DNA of 64,000 nt from Thermothielavioides terrestris NRRL 8126 (Eukaryota > Ascomycota > Sordariomycetes > Sordariales > Chaetomiaceae): the NCBI RefSeq assembly GCF_000226115.1, contig NC_016459.1, positions 3,726,501-3,790,500 on the forward strand. Direction: 5' to 3'. Shown one piece after another: positions 10,806-23,055 of the stretch. Under the pieces are notes generated by a model, which saw only the letters and a program-made list of their open reading frames with translations, searched no databases and had not been told where the DNA came from. Made by a program: the position numbers and the translations under genes. Within the stretch, counting starts at the first letter, position 1, and every line of letters begins with the position of its first letter.

Positions 10806-11919
10806 ATGGCCGACACCCCCGTCACCTTCATCCCGCTGGGGGCGATCATCCAGTCGCTGAGCGTCGGCGGCGTGAACATCGTGCAGGGCTTCCCGGAGCA
10901 GGCGCACTACGAGCGCCACAACGACCCGCACTTTGGCGCGACGATCGGGCGCGTGGCGAACCGCATCCAGGGCGCGCGGCTGGCCAGCCTCAACGGCGGC
11001 CGGTCCTACCCGCTGGCCGCCAACAACGGGCCGAACAACCTGCATGGCGGCGTGGTCGGCTGGGGCAAGAAGGTGTGGGACGGGCCGACGCCCGTTGGCG
11101 TGCGCCCAATCCCGGGCATCGAGGGCCTCGAGGACGGCGCCGAGAGCGTCAAGTTCTCGCTCGTCAGCCCGGACGGCGACGAGGGATTCCCCGGCACGGT
11201 CGAGGCTAGCGTGGTGTATACCGTCGCCAAGCAGGTGCAGGACGGGAAAGAGGTGGTTGTGCTCGGGATTGAGTACGAGGCGGAGCTGGTGGGCGGGGCG
11301 GATGAGACCGTCATCAACATGACCAATCACTCGTACGTCCCCACTGCTGCGAGCAACCACGGATATGGTTCACCAAAGAAAAGCAAGAGAACTGCATGAC
11401 TGACCACTCACCCGCAGCTACTTCAACCTGACGGGCGGCCCCTCCATCGAAGGCACCGTCGTCACCCTGGCCACCAACAGCTACCTGCCCGTCGACGACG
11501 GCGGCATCCCGACGGACGGCCCCAAGCCGTTCAGCAAGGTGGAGGCCAACAAGCCGTTCACGCTGGGCGCGCAGGAGCCGGACATCGACGACTGCTTCGT
11601 CATCAACGAGGCGCCCGGCACGGTGCCGACCGACACGCGCTCGCTGCCGCTGACCAAGCTGGTCAGCGCGCACCACCCGGACTCGCAGATCCACCTCGAG
11701 GTGCTCAGCACCGAGCCGGCCTTCCAGTTCTACACGGGCAAGTACATCGACGTGCCCGAGGTGGCCGGCGTGCCGGCGCGCAAGGCCCACAGCGGCTTCT
11801 GCGTCGAGCCGAGCCGGTACGTCAACGCGTGCAACGTGGACGAGTGGAAGAGCCAGATGCTGCTGAAGAAGGGCGAGAAGTACGGCTGCCGGATCGTGTA
11901 CCGGGCGTGGAAGGCGTAG
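10806..11919 (+). CDS. Aldose 1-epimerase (galactose mutarotase) family
   Basis: Two exons, 10806-11332 and 11418-11919, with an 85-bp intron (GTACGT donor, CCCGCAG acceptor), give 342 residues, normal for the family. The enzyme interconverts alpha and beta anomers of hexoses, feeding galactose or glucose metabolism in the cytosol. Conserved features are GRVANRI at about 48-54, NNLHGG at 77-82, NHSYFNL at 174-180 with the catalytic His at 175, and the C-terminal CVEPSRY block with the likely catalytic Glu at 306. The ATG follows an A-rich leader. The gene converges on DNA ligase with only 88 bp between stop codons. The exact sugar preference cannot be read from the sequence. Confidence 0.93.
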
Positions 11920-12007
11920 CGGAATCGCAATTAGAGCCGACACTCTCGGCAGATTAATGGAAAACAGCACCCCAGCAATGACGCATGGCTCTGACCTGAC
12001 CCGCGAT

Positions 12008-14698
12008 TCATTCCTCGTCCTCGTCTTCCTCCCCTCCCACCCCAGCTGCTGCCTCCTCCCCCACCGCCGTAGACACCTTCGCCTCCTGCTTCCTCCACAG
12101 CCCGGCCAAGAACCCACTCGTACTGGCCTCCTCGACCCCTTTATCCTCCCTCTTCCTCAAAAACCGCGGAAACCGCAAGCTCAACCCCCTCTCCTCGCTG
12201 ACGAGCCCAATCGCCGCCGTGTAGGTCGGACTGAGCGTAACGTCGGCAAACGCGACCTCCCACACCTCGCACGGCTCAAACCACACGTCCGGCGCGGGAC
12301 CGTCGTACTCGACAAACGGGGGCTTGCGCGCGTGCGTGTTGCGCGCCTCGCCGCCGCCGCCGCTGCCGTCGTCGTAGAACGCCCGGTTCGCCTTGTAGAA
12401 GGCGTCCGTGAAGCCGGACATGCACTTGCACACCGCCTCGAGGCAGCCGGTCTCGTCGTTGCGGACCGCCAGCAGGATGGGCGACCACCACTTGGCCTTG
12501 CGGCCCTGGCCGTGCCAGGCGGCGATGGGTACCAGGTCGAGCGTGTCCGCGGTGGAGGCGTGGTAGTCTTTTTTGACTTTGAGCCAGGACTCGAGGCGCT
12601 TGTCGGGTTCGTAGGTTGCTAGGAGCGGCTTGCGGCGGGATTTGGTTGGGGGCGCTGGTTGTTGGAGTGACATGTGCGCTTCGGGGGGTGTGGTCCGTTT
12701 CGACTTGCGGGATTGGGGGGTTGGTTTTGCGGCTGGCGGTTCGGATGCTGAGCGGTCTTCGGAGGCATCTTCGCCCGTGGTTTCGAGCTCGGCAAAATTG
12801 TCGAGCGTCTTGACCATGATCCCCTCGCACTTGCTGTCGAGGGCGGACTTAAAGAACTCGAGAACCGCCTCGGAATCTTGCGACGTCGCGTCGAGATTTT
12901 TGACCCATGTGAAGTGGTGGGGGATCTCGACGAAAAGAGACCGAAGCAGATCCCGCCGATGCCGGAAAGGTTGGTCCAACAGCGACTGTCCGTTGAGGTA
13001 CATGAGATCGAACGCGAAGAGACAGACATCAATAGTAATGCTCCCAATAGCAACGTCCTTTCGGGCACGATTAGTGAGTGTCTGGAAGTTCCTCAGTTCG
13101 CCAGTGGCACGGTCGACAGCAACCACCTCGCCCTCCAGGATAAAACTCTCAACACCGTCGCCTCGGATTTTGGGGACAAGGGCAACCAGATCTGGGTACT
13201 TGTCTGTCATGAGTTCCAGATGCCTCGAAAAGATCGAGACTTTGCCATTGGCGTCACAGTGGACTTGAGCTCGCTGTCCGTCATACTTGTATTCGCAGGC
13301 AAAGTCACGGCCTTGCAGCTTGGTGAGCATCTCCGACAGATCGCGGGTGATGCTTCCCAGCATCGGCCGCAACGGAATGTGGAGCGTAAGACCGCAGCGC
13401 ACGAGCAACTCCTCGGAGACGCCGATTTCCAGAAGCACGGGAATGAGGTCGTTGTAGTCAGGATGTCGCGCGTAGGAAGCTTTGACGAGCTCTTCTGCCC
13501 TGGTCCAGACCTCAGCCAGCTCATCCTTCTTGAGCTTAGCGAGTTCCCGCGGATCCTTGACCGGAAAGCCGGCGCCGGCAGGTCTAGAAAGCAAGAACGC
13601 GCGGGACAGAGCGATCAACATCGTAGTCTTGACGGCACCGATCCGTAGCTGGGCCATGTTAGTGGCGGTCATGACGGGGCGGCTTCAACGTACATGTTGA
13701 CAGAGCGTCCTAACGATGTATCGGCTCTCCTCCCCTCCGCGCGCGTCTTGCAGAAGTCTGTCGACAATCCGCTGTTTCACCTCACCGCTCCCCTGCCCCT
13801 GACTTTTTGCGATCTTGACCAAAGACTGGAAGACGCCTTTAATTGTGAGCGGCTTCGGCTTGCGCAAAGTGAAGCTCTGTTTCTTCTTGGCCTCGAAAGC
13901 AACATCGCCAGGGTCCCCAAGTTTGTCATACAGTGACTTCAGCGCCCGGTTGTCCAGCCCACATGCCTGCTTGAGTGCCTTGGAGAGGGCAGACCCGCCA
14001 ATTCCGAGCTCCATGGATATGTAGGGAGGGGATATGGCGTTGGTAGACAGCCAGACGGCCGGCAGGAGACTCGCAGGATCGCCCACGATCAGCAACCGCA
14101 TACAGTTGACAAGCGTGTCGACGATTTTGATCCGGCTCTGAGTGCCGTTGACCAAAACGAAACATCGCGTGAGCAAGGCGTAAGATGCATCTCCACCCTC
14201 AGAAGCCCAGGAGTTTTGTAGCTCAGGGACATACTTCGCCGGGTCGAAGGTCAGTGGGCTTTCATCCAACGGGATGGAAGCGGTCGCCTGGTCTTCTGTT
14301 GCCGCTGCAGAAGACAGCAGAAGGGGCTTCTTTGTGCGTGTCGATCCAATTCCTGGGGAGGCAAGCGGTGCTTCCGGCGGCTGGGGAGTCGTTGCCGACT
14401 CTGGCTCCGAAGCTGCTTTGGTCATCCCGGAGCCCCCTGTCCCCGGCTGGGCTGCAGCGGGGACCGAGGCGGCCCTAACCTCGGCATCCCACTCAGCTTG
14501 AAGTTTTCTCGCAAGCTCTTCGTCCGTCAAGGAGCCTTGGGACTGCTCCGGCTTCGCATCGTGCTCTGGAACAGGTGGAGTGCTCGACGAGGAACCATTA
14601 CGTCTCTGCTTCTCGAAGAAGTACTCTAGCCCTTTTGTTGGGGCAGTCTTTTGCTTCGAATCAGAGTTCAACTTCCTCTTTTTCGTAGGGCTCGCCAT
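12008..14698 (-). CDS. cdc17: ATP-dependent DNA ligase I
   Basis: Two exons, 14698-13694 and 13648-12008, separated by a 45-bp intron, encode 881 residues. The enzyme seals nicks between Okazaki fragments and in excision repair. The N-terminal 150 residues are disordered, with a basic KKRKLN nuclear signal and a PCNA-binding-like TKGLEYFF motif near residue 25 (lacking the usual Gln). A DNA-binding domain follows. The nucleotidyltransferase domain has the adenylation motif EYKYDGQRAQ with lysine about residue 456. The later motifs EGIMVKTLD and ESWLKVKKDY are followed by an OB-fold. The C-terminus ends in an acidic tail. A Ser/Pro/Lys-rich insert separates EGIMVK from LKVKKDY. The ATG lies in CGCCATGG context. 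It diverges from eIF3k. Confidence 0.95.
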
Positions 14699-15150
14699 GG
14701 CAGCAGAAAGGAGCGACGGAAATGTGAAAGTGAGACTGCACTGTGCAGGGTCATGACTTGCGTCGCAAATGCGAAGACGTCCGTTATCCAAGCAGCTTCA
14801 CAAGGTCAGTGAAAAATAGCGATTTGGGGTTCATAATTTTGGTTCGAAGATAGCCATAGTGATTGTTGTTTATCGTTTTTCCGAAATGGTTTCGTCCTCC
14901 AAGCGGCACCGAGTTTCGATGACGTGAGGGAAGGACCGACGTGGCGCGCTTCAGCTTGCACGACCTAACCGCGGAAGCACGTGATGAGTAAGATTCCGCC
15001 ACTAACCCCATCCGGTGCGCTCAGAGAAGCAATTGCGATCAGGATTTCGTGCCCCACCTCGGTTTTGTGTCTGGACAGGGTTTGAGCAAAACGCAGAGGT
15101 GCGAATTTTCCTCCTGCACCCCGCTGAAACCACACACAATTCCGCCCACC
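14699..15150. promoter_or_regulatory. Divergent promoter region, DNA ligase I / eIF3k
   Basis: These 452 bp separate two start codons facing away from each other and must hold both promoters. No canonical TATA box was recognised. Upstream of the ligase ATG the same frame stays open for about 31 codons but begins with TTG, not ATG. Confidence 0.5.
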
Positions 15151-16094
15151 ATGAACGGCGAAGACCCCCAAGAGCGGCCAGAGCAGATCCGCAACATAAT
15201 CAACGGGCTCGAGCGGTACAACCCACAAGCCGCCGATGTCCTCGAGGCCTACCTGCAGCAACAATGTGAGGAGAAGTTCTGTGACTGCAACGCCAACCGG
15301 GCGTTGCTGAAGCTGTAAGTTACATCTCCTGCCTCGTCGCATTTCGCTCCTACTCTTCTTCGTGATGATCAAGTCAACGTTTCCTATTATCCAGACTGCT
15401 GGCCGGGCCTAATCAACCCGCCGGCAATGAGGTCGATTCTATTAGCTCTATCTGAAAAGAGGACCCCCTCCGAATTGCTGTTCCTGCGCCGTCTCGTCGC
15501 CGTTACGAGTCCAAACCCTGCTAACCCGGCGCGTCCTCAAGCTACCAGCTCAACCCCGACCGGATCAAGGATGAGGTGATCACCAACATCCTGGTCAAGG
15601 CCATGACGCAGTTCCCCTCGCCGCAGTTCGACCTCGCCCTGCATCTGCTCTCGCCCTCGCACTCCAACCCGGGTCCCAACTCGAGCTCCGACCTCGCCGA
15701 GGCCGTGTCCAAGCTGCGGGTGCTCAACGCGCAGCTGGAAGGCGCGCAGTACGCCCGCTTCTGGGCCACGCTCGACAGCGACGACATCTACGCGGACCTG
15801 ACGACCGACATCGCCGGGTTCGAGGAGATGATCCGCGTGCGGATCGCCCAGCTGGTCAGCCAGGCGTTCCGCGAGGTGCAGACGAGCGTGCTCGAGGGCT
15901 GGCTCGGGCTGGACAGCGAAGAGGAGGTGAAGAAGTTCGTGGTCGAGACGTGCGGCTGGAAGGTGGACGAGGCCGGGCTCGTGCACGTGCCCAAGAACCC
16001 CGAGAACGAGGCGAAGAAGACGGAGATTAGGGAGGATGTCTCGGTGGACATGTTCAGCCGCGTCATTAAGAGGGCGTGGGAGGACAATGCCTAG
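15151..16094 (+). CDS. Eukaryotic translation initiation factor 3 subunit K
   Basis: Two exons, 15151-15314 and 15542-16094, joined by a 227-bp intron (GTAAGT donor, CTCAAG acceptor), encode 238 residues, the usual size of eIF3k. The protein is a non-core subunit of the eIF3 complex in cytoplasmic translation initiation, with a HEAT-like and a winged-helix (PCI-like) part. Diagnostic sequence includes INGLERYNPQAADVLEAYLQ near the N-terminus, the C-rich CEEKFCDCNANRALLKLYQ block across the splice, KDEVITNILVKAMTQFPSP, and a C-terminal DMFSRVIKRAWEDNA. The ATG sits in a CCCACCATGA context. The intron is longer than most here. The gene converges on TSR4/PDCD2 with 291 bp between stops. Confidence 0.92.
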
Positions 16095-16385
16095 TATCTC
16101 TTGCTTGGCCGGGACTGGTTAACCTAATCTCCTTTTGAGATGGAAACTCGGGCTGCTTGGTCCCTAGCGACGATTTCTTCTTGCATCTGGCGGCAAAAGC
16201 CTCGGCGTTTATGGGATGTTACGGCGGCATGGGCGCGCCGCGGATTGGGAGGGATGCAAACGGGTGTTTGTCAGGAATTTCCACGGATTCTATGTTTAGA
16301 TCACGGCCTCCCCGTGCAGATGCAAACACGATGACATGAGTTGACTTGGCCCTCCCCTCTCCGCCCTCTGCCCTCCGCTCTCTGC

Positions 16386-17750
16386 CTATCTCTTCATGGT
16401 CAACTCCTCCCACTGCACGCCAGCCCATTCCTCCAGGTAGCCAGCCTCCCCCACCCTGACACCCCGCTCCTGACAATCCCGCTCGCACACCCCGACGATG
16501 ATCGTGCCCCAGTCCATCCCATCCAGCCCATCCTCCTCCGCCTCCAGCTCCTGAATCGCATGCGGCATCAACTGCACCTCAAACACCCGCCCCGCACCAC
16601 AGTTCCCGCACCGCGGCATCCCCCCCTTCCCACCACTACCACCAACCTTGGAGACCTCCTTCTCGCCGGCATGCAGCACCCGCCCGACCGCATCCCCCTT
16701 CGAGTACAGCAGCGGCTGCCCCGCGAACTCGTACCGGATGCACTGCTCCGGGTTCTGGCCCACGCGGTCCGCGAACTTCTGGAACGTCGCGTCCATGCTG
16801 GACTCGAACACTTCCTTGTCTTCCTTTCCGCCGCCTGCTGCGCCTGACGAGCCCTCGCTCGAGTCGAGGTCCATGGGCGTTGTGCTCGGGACGGCCGGCA
16901 GCGGGGTCGGGTCGAGCGTCTCGTACTCGGCGTCGGCGAGCCAGCGGATCGGGTAGGCAGGCGGTTGGGCGGCCTCTTCGGGCCAGGGCTCGGGCGGGGG
17001 AGGCGGGCCGTGGGCGACTTGGGGGTTGTTGAGGGCGAGGGTTTCGGCGAAGGTCTTGGTGAGGGATTCGGTGGGTTGGTCGGGGTTAGGGGAAGGTTGG
17101 GGCGCGGAAGGGGCGGGCTCGGCGTTGAAGGGGTTGATGGTGGCGGCGGAGGAGGCGGGCCTGGGTGCGAAGGGGTTGGTGGCCGGTGTGGATGGACTCG
17201 CGAAAGGGTTGGCCCGAGCAGCGGTTCCCGACGCCGCGGCTGCTTGAGGTTTGACGCCGAAGAGAGCTTCACCTAGTCCTTGAGAGGTAGGTTTCGCCGT
17301 GGCGGTGTCCTTGGGTTGTGTCTCTTTCCCCGTGCCAGCGGTGGATGGTTCAGCAGACACCCTAACACCCCTTATCGCGCGTATGCTCCCCTCCTTTCTG
17401 CGGCAGCTCTTTCTCTTGCAGGTGAAAACGTATAACCGCCTCTCGTGACCGGGGAAGCGGTCCGGCAGCTCGGCATTGAGCTGCAGGAGCAGGACCATGA
17501 GGTCCTTGCACACCTTACATCTCGCCAGCGCCGCTGATGGTGGCTTGCCCGTATCTATCCAATCCTGGACTTGGTGTCAGCGAACGGCAGTGTTCCCCGA
17601 GCGCATCTTGAGTGAGGGCCATACTGGGCGGCCACCAAGCCGGCTAACTTCCTCGCCGTTGGCGTCAACGGAGGCATAGCCCAAAAGGACGTTGGTTTCA
17701 GTGTAGTCGCCGTCCTCTGCTCCGGAGGAGTCACTATCGTATGAAGCCAT
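16386..17750 (-). CDS. TSR4 / PDCD2-family ribosome biogenesis protein
   Basis: Two exons, 17750-17625 and 17564-16386, with a 60-bp intron, give 434 residues. Yeast Tsr4 and animal PDCD2 act as dedicated chaperones for ribosomal protein uS5 (Rps2) in 40S assembly. The sequence starts with the family's YTETNVLLGYAS and LGGRPDWID. A zinc-binding part follows (CKVCKDLM at about 58-65 and CKRKSCRR near 90). A long Pro/Ala/Asn-rich low-complexity linker runs from about 115 to 225. The PDCD2 C-terminal domain begins near QNPEQCIRYEF, has the RCGNCGAGRVFEVQLMP cysteine pair, and ends DWGTIIVGVC. The linker is longer than usual, as is common in filamentous fungi. Confidence 0.9.
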
Positions 17751-17999
17751 TTCGTGCGGAGTGCGCAGAGTCCCAGCTTTGCGAATTGCTGTCTGATCAA
17801 GCAGTGCCAGGAAATTTTGGGCTGCAGAACTACAAAAATTTGGCGGGGTAGGCGGATTGTTTTGCCCCGCCATCCATTTTGACCACGGGACTGGGGCCAT
17901 ACTTCTTTCACCTGAGACCGTCACGAATTTTGGCACGCACCATCTATTACCGAGCATCCATGTCTAAGCAAGTATCTTACACATGTAGACAGAATGCTT
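17751..17999. other. Short intergenic region
   Basis: This carries the upstream region of the TSR4/PDCD2 gene and the 3' flank of CCT6. Both genes are on the minus strand. No motif stood out. Confidence 0.4.
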
Positions 18000-19916
18000 C
18001 TACTGCTCCGGTCCGTCCGTGCCGGGGCCGGGACCGCCTTGCCGTCCCATCTGGCGGGCCTTCAACAGCTCGTCACACAGCAAGAGGTTCGAGGCGATGC
18101 TGGAGCTAGAGGCAATACAGTTCCTCAACACCCGGAAGGAATCGTAAACGCCCTCGAGGGTTGGATCCATTGGCTGGCCCGTGGCCAGGTCAAGGCCCAC
18201 CACATTTCCGTCGGCGTGCTCGTACTGGAGGGATGCAACTGTGCAACGTGAGGTTAGCGGAAATCCATGATCCGCCGCCGCAAGATAAACTTACGGGCAT
18301 CCTGCACATCGAGACCGGCGTTGGCGGCGAGCGTCTTGGGGATGACAAGAAGAGCATCCGCAAATGCCTCGACACCCCACTTGGCTTTTCCCTTGACCGT
18401 CTTGGCGAAGGCGCTGCTCTTCAGATGTGCCGCGCATGCTACCTGGAACGCACCGGCGCCGGGAACCACGCTCTTGTCGACGATCATGTTGTAGACGCTG
18501 CGCAGGCCGTCCCTCACGGCGTCGGTAACCTGGGTGATGGTGTGCTGGTTGGGGCCTTTGATCAAGAGCGTAACCGACTTTGGGTCCTTCACATCCTCGA
18601 CGAAGGTGTACTTCTCCTCGCCGAGCTGCTGCTCGTACACGAGACCAGCCCACCCGAGCACCTCGGGACTCAGGTCGTCGACGCTGTTCTGCGCAACGCC
18701 GCCGCAAACGAGCTGCAGGCGCTCCATGTTCCTCCTCTTGGCTCTCCTCAGGGCCAGAATGCCGTTCTTGGCAAGGACATCTAGAGACTGGGGGTCAATG
18801 CCCTTCTGGTTGATGATGACCAGATTCTTCTTGCCGTCCCTGCCACAGACTTGCTGCTTGAGCTCGACAATCTTCTTGAGCTTGGCGTCTACAAAGCGAC
18901 GTTCGCTCTCGACAAGCTTGTCCCGCTGCTCGGCGCTTGAGTAGAAGAAGCTCGAGTTGATCTCAGACTTCTCGTACTCAAGGCTCACGTTCAAGGTCAA
19001 AATGTACGCGTTCTCGACGCGCGTCGGCATGTCGGGGTGTCTTGCGCCGTGGTCCAGCACGAGGCCGCGGACCAGCTGGGTATCAGAGGCGGTGCGGTGT
19101 TGCATCTTCATGATCTCAATCATGTGGAGATCCGGTTTCGCAGGGGCCTGATAGATGGCCAGCACAGCATCGACGACAGCTGGTGTCAGGGTTTGGGCCA
19201 GGCTCGCGCTCAGCTTCGTAGCAAGAGAGGTTCTGGCGACGGACAGGAGGAGCTCGCGGTCGACTTCGCGGGGAAGCTTGAACCGGTCGAGGAACTGGGA
19301 ACATCAGCAGCGTGCCGCAGGCATCTATTTGGAGCGAAGCCAACCTTCAACGCCTCGTTCTTGGCAATCTCGAAGCCGTCCGTGATGATGCGCGGGTGCA
19401 GTCCCTCCTGAATATACCGGTCGGCCTGCTTCAGCAGCTCTCCGACAAGCAGCACCACCGATGTTGTGCCGTCGCCGCAGATGTCGTCCTGCGCCGTGGC
19501 CGCCCGTGCGATCATGACGGCGGTGGGGTTTTGTATTTGCATTTCGCGGAGGAGGACATTGCCGTCTTTCGTCAGTTTGATCTACACAGCGCCGTCAGCG
19601 GACCGCAGTCGTTCCACGCAGCGAACCAATGTGTGTACCTGACCCGCCCCGTCGACGAGCCTGCATCTCCAGTCAGCCATAAGCGCCACCGCTGAGAAGC
19701 ATAAACAGTTGCATACATCTTTATCGTGCCCAGCGGGCCCAAGTTGGACTTGAGAACATCTTGGAGTCCCTCGCCGGCGCTGATATTGACCCGAAGGGCC
19801 TCACCCCGCCTCTGTCAACAGAGCAGTTAGGAATCCGCTCTGGGAATGCAATCCTGGCGACAATTTCGGCGCACCCGTGACTCGGCCTTAGGGTTGAGAA
19901 GCTGCGCGGCAGACAT
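18000..19916 (-). CDS. cct6: T-complex protein 1 subunit zeta (CCT6)
   Basis: Six exons: 19916-19875, 19811-19717, 19660-19639, 19581-19345, 19294-18295 and 18238-18000. They give 544 residues, the standard size of a CCT subunit. The protein is one of eight subunits of the cytosolic TRiC/CCT chaperonin, which folds actin, tubulin and WD-repeat proteins. It opens [20 protein letters not shown], as CCT6 orthologues do. It has the ATP-binding [15 protein letters not shown] and the [17 protein letters not shown] motif, and a C-terminal [10 protein letters not shown]. Exon 3 is only 22 bases. The first intron uses a GTGCGC donor and the fourth a GTTGGC donor, both unusual but required by the frame. 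Confidence 0.95.
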
Positions 19917-20580
19917 AGCGGCAGTTCTTTGGCAAAACGACAGGCTGGATAGCGCGTCAAGGAGGAGAATGCCGACGTAGATTGAGCTCGAGCTCTCGCT
20001 GATCTCGAACTTTTTTCGTTTGATTTCGATGCCAGATGCCAAGCATCGATTTGCGCTTGAGGAGGGGCCAGGCAGCGGAGCAAGGGTGCCTGCAGCAGAG
20101 GGAGCTCGGACCAAGCAGGCGGGATGACTGCAGCACGGTGTGAGACTGGGAGAGTTACTGTATGGAGGTGTAAGTGGCACCTACCTAATTCCGAATTTCC
20201 GATGGTCTCTCGCATCATCGCGGGCCAACCACGACGTTTTTTCCTGGTGTCGAACCACCCTCGACCACATGGGTTGTGGCTGAGGACTTCCATATCGATT
20301 GGGCTACTACGCAGCAGCGCTTTCTAGACAAAAACGGTGATGAATAGGTACAGCCGTACTTTCATGTGCAGCACGTTTTCCATCTTTCCATGCCGCCATC
20401 AAAAATCACCCGTGTAGCAGGCGCAGAGAAACTCACATCGAACACATCATTTGGCATTGCTCTCTCTTGAGCACATTATTCCCTCCATCGACCGCTACCG
20501 TGGCGTTTTGCGCGAGCTCTGCGCTTCCCTATCCATCCACAGCCCCCAATACGCGTCTCTAACCTCGCCGCCTGACCATC
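19917..20580. promoter_or_regulatory. Divergent promoter region, CCT6 / prenylcysteine oxidase
   Basis: This 664-bp stretch lies between two divergent start codons. It contains no supported gene. Pyrimidine-rich sequence occurs near 20460-20580 as a leader for the right-hand gene. Confidence 0.45.
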
Positions 20581-22445
20581 ATGAAGCTTCGTCTTGAATT
20601 GGCGGCTGCCGTGGCCGCACTTGTGGAATGTTGCTCGGCATGGCCCTCAGACCAACCCTTTCGGCAGATTGCCATCATCGGTTTGTCTGCCGCGGCCGGA
20701 TATCTCGTGCTGATGCCGGCTCCGATTCCGAGTGGAACATGCTTCGGGGGCGCTTACTAACTTCCCAGCTACAGGAGCCGGAGCCGCCGGGTCATCAGCT
20801 GCGTATTTCCTCCGAAATTATACCACGCACGCTGGATTCCATGTGAATATCACGTTGTTTGAAAAGACGGACCGCATCGGCGGCCGGACGCTCACCGTCA
20901 ACCCGTTCAATGACCTAGCGCAGCTGTTCGAACTGGGCGCCAGCATCTTTGTGCCGGTAAACCACATCCTCAACGACTCCGTCACAGAGTTCAATCTCTC
21001 TACGCGAGCAGCGGAGACCGACTCGTCTTCGATCATTGGTATCTGGGACGGCGACCGCTTCGTCTTCACCCTGGACCGCAGTCAGCCATCCTGGTGGAAA
21101 GGCCTCAAGGTCGCCTTGAGGTACGGCTTGACAAGCCCATGGAGGGCCGAGCAGTTTACGGCCGCCACTATTGCCAAGTTCCTCCGGATCTATGACGCGC
21201 CCTTCTTCCCCTTTCCATCCTTGACCCAGCGGGCACAGGATCTCGGGCTCGATGCGTTCACAGGCGTCACTGGAGAACAGGTGTTGAAGGAGAACAAGGT
21301 GGGTCGCTGGGCCGCTACCCATCCGACTTCGTTTCCGCCGCTGACCATGTAGATCGGTGCACTCTATGCCCACGACGTCGTGCAAGCTAGCACCCGGGTC
21401 AACTATGCCTCGAACATCGCTGTTCTACATGGGCTGCATACCCTGGTGGGTTGCTTAATCATGTCAGTCGTGGACTGGACCGCCGGCTAACACTTTACAG
21501 GTTTCCCTTGCTGCTAACGGTGCAATCGGTGTCCGGGGCGGTAACTGGCAGATCTTCAGCGAGATGGCCCGGAGGTCGAGTGCGTTCCTGGCTCTGAATA
21601 CAACCGTCGTTGCAATTGATAAAGGCGAGGATGCTGCCTCCGACCGACCGCGGTACACATTACAAACCACTTCTGGCATTGCACCAGACGACACAACCAC
21701 GTATCCCGTGGCCTTCGACAATGTCATTATCGCCACCCCCTATCAATTCAGCGGGATGTCTGCAGGACTTGGTGTACTCGACTCCCCTATCGAAGCGGTA
21801 CCTTATGTGGAGCTGCATGTCACCATCTTCACATCGCCATCCTGGTTCAGCCCTCGGTTCTTCGGCTTAAGGAGTTCGCAGAAGCCACCAGGCCTTGTCT
21901 TGACCACTCTCGCGAGCACCGATACTCCAGACTCCGGGGTCGCCGGTGCTGGCAAAGCTGGATTCTTCAGTTTGAGTAACATTGGCAAGGCGATTAACCC
22001 CAAGACCCTGCGGGAGGAGAATGTCTACAAAGTCTTCTCACCCGAAGCACTTACTCCCGATTTCCTGAGGTCAGTTCGCGTACACTCCTACTGCTGTAAC
22101 ACAGTCTGACTCGCCTGCTTGTCCTGCAGTCGCCTGCTGGGAAGCACCGTACCGGAGACCTTCACCGGCGAGGCAAGCCCAATCACGTGGTACCATGCCC
22201 ATGTTTTTCACTCCTACCCAAAGGCCTACCCTCGAGTGAAGTTCCAGGACCCCGTCGTCGGCCAGGGGGTCTACTACACAGCGGGCATGGAGAGTTTCAT
22301 CTCAACCATGGAGACGAACGCGCTAATGGGGAAGAACGTTGCACGGCTGATTGTTGATGACATGCTGATCACCAGGTCCAGCAGCGGGCTGGAAAGGGGT
22401 GGAGACGGTGTTGCTTGGGAGGACAAGCAGCGAATCCTGAACTAG
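20581..22445 (+). CDS. Prenylcysteine oxidase/lyase-like secreted flavoprotein
   Basis: Five exons: 20581-20680, 20775-21298, 21353-21445, 21501-22069 and 22130-22445. They encode 533 residues. The first 21 or so residues form a signal peptide (MKLRLELAAAVAALVECCSA), pointing to the secretory or vacuolar lumen. An FAD-binding Rossmann motif GAGAAGSSAAYFL starts at residue 34, followed by FEKTDRIGGRT, the expected continuation of a GR2-type flavoprotein. The C-terminal half matches the prenylcysteine lyase domain (conserved WYHAHVFHSYPKAYPR, GVYYTAGMESFISTMETNAL). The animal enzyme oxidatively cleaves farnesyl- or geranylgeranyl-cysteine from degraded prenylated proteins. That role is inferred from family; the fungal substrate is not shown. 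Confidence 0.88.
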
Positions 22446-23055
22446 AAACAGGCGCCGCCCGGCCATGCTGCGTCAGCGGATGGGACGGTCAATGATCGGA
22501 CGGACTGGTGAGACATGGCAGACGTCCTTGATGCGGTGTGTTTTGCCACTCTTCATGTCAGTCATGTCAGGAGAACAATTTAGTGCGGCCTTGCAGCGGC
22601 AGGAGAACAGAAAGAAAGCCTGTTGTCTCAACTGTCAAGAGAGCTGCAGCTGCCTGCCACTTCTCTTTGGCGCCCGCTTCGATGAGTCAGCCGCTGCCTG
22701 GTCGTGGCGCCGCCCCACGCGGCAATCGAACTGTGGCGATTGGCTGTGCACAGGCCCCGGTGCAGGTTGCCCCTCCATTGCCCTGGCAATCAATTTTAAT
22801 GGTTGTTCGTGATGTTATGACGCAGTCTTCACTGCTGCACTGCGCGGTCGCACAAAGCCAAGATCCCGCCTGCTCTTGCCGAGCCGTCGGATCAAGGAGA
22901 CCAAATCGGCAGGTCAGGCGTGTTCTCTCGAACACTGAAGGTTCTCTTTTCCTCATTCCATATCTCGCTCCAGGTTCCTTCCTCCAGTTCTTCCAGAGCA
23001 TTGAGCGCTGACTTCCAACACGCGTTCCCTGTTTCCCAGGACCCCTCAGCGCACC
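22446..23055. other. Intergenic region upstream of VID27
   Basis: About 600 bp. Open frames here on both strands overlap each other and show no domain. A CT-rich leader precedes the ATG at 23056. Confidence 0.45.

Noticed and set aside
12630..13648. Plus-strand open frames opposite DNA ligase
   Set aside because: Antisense shadows of a GC-rich conserved coding exon.
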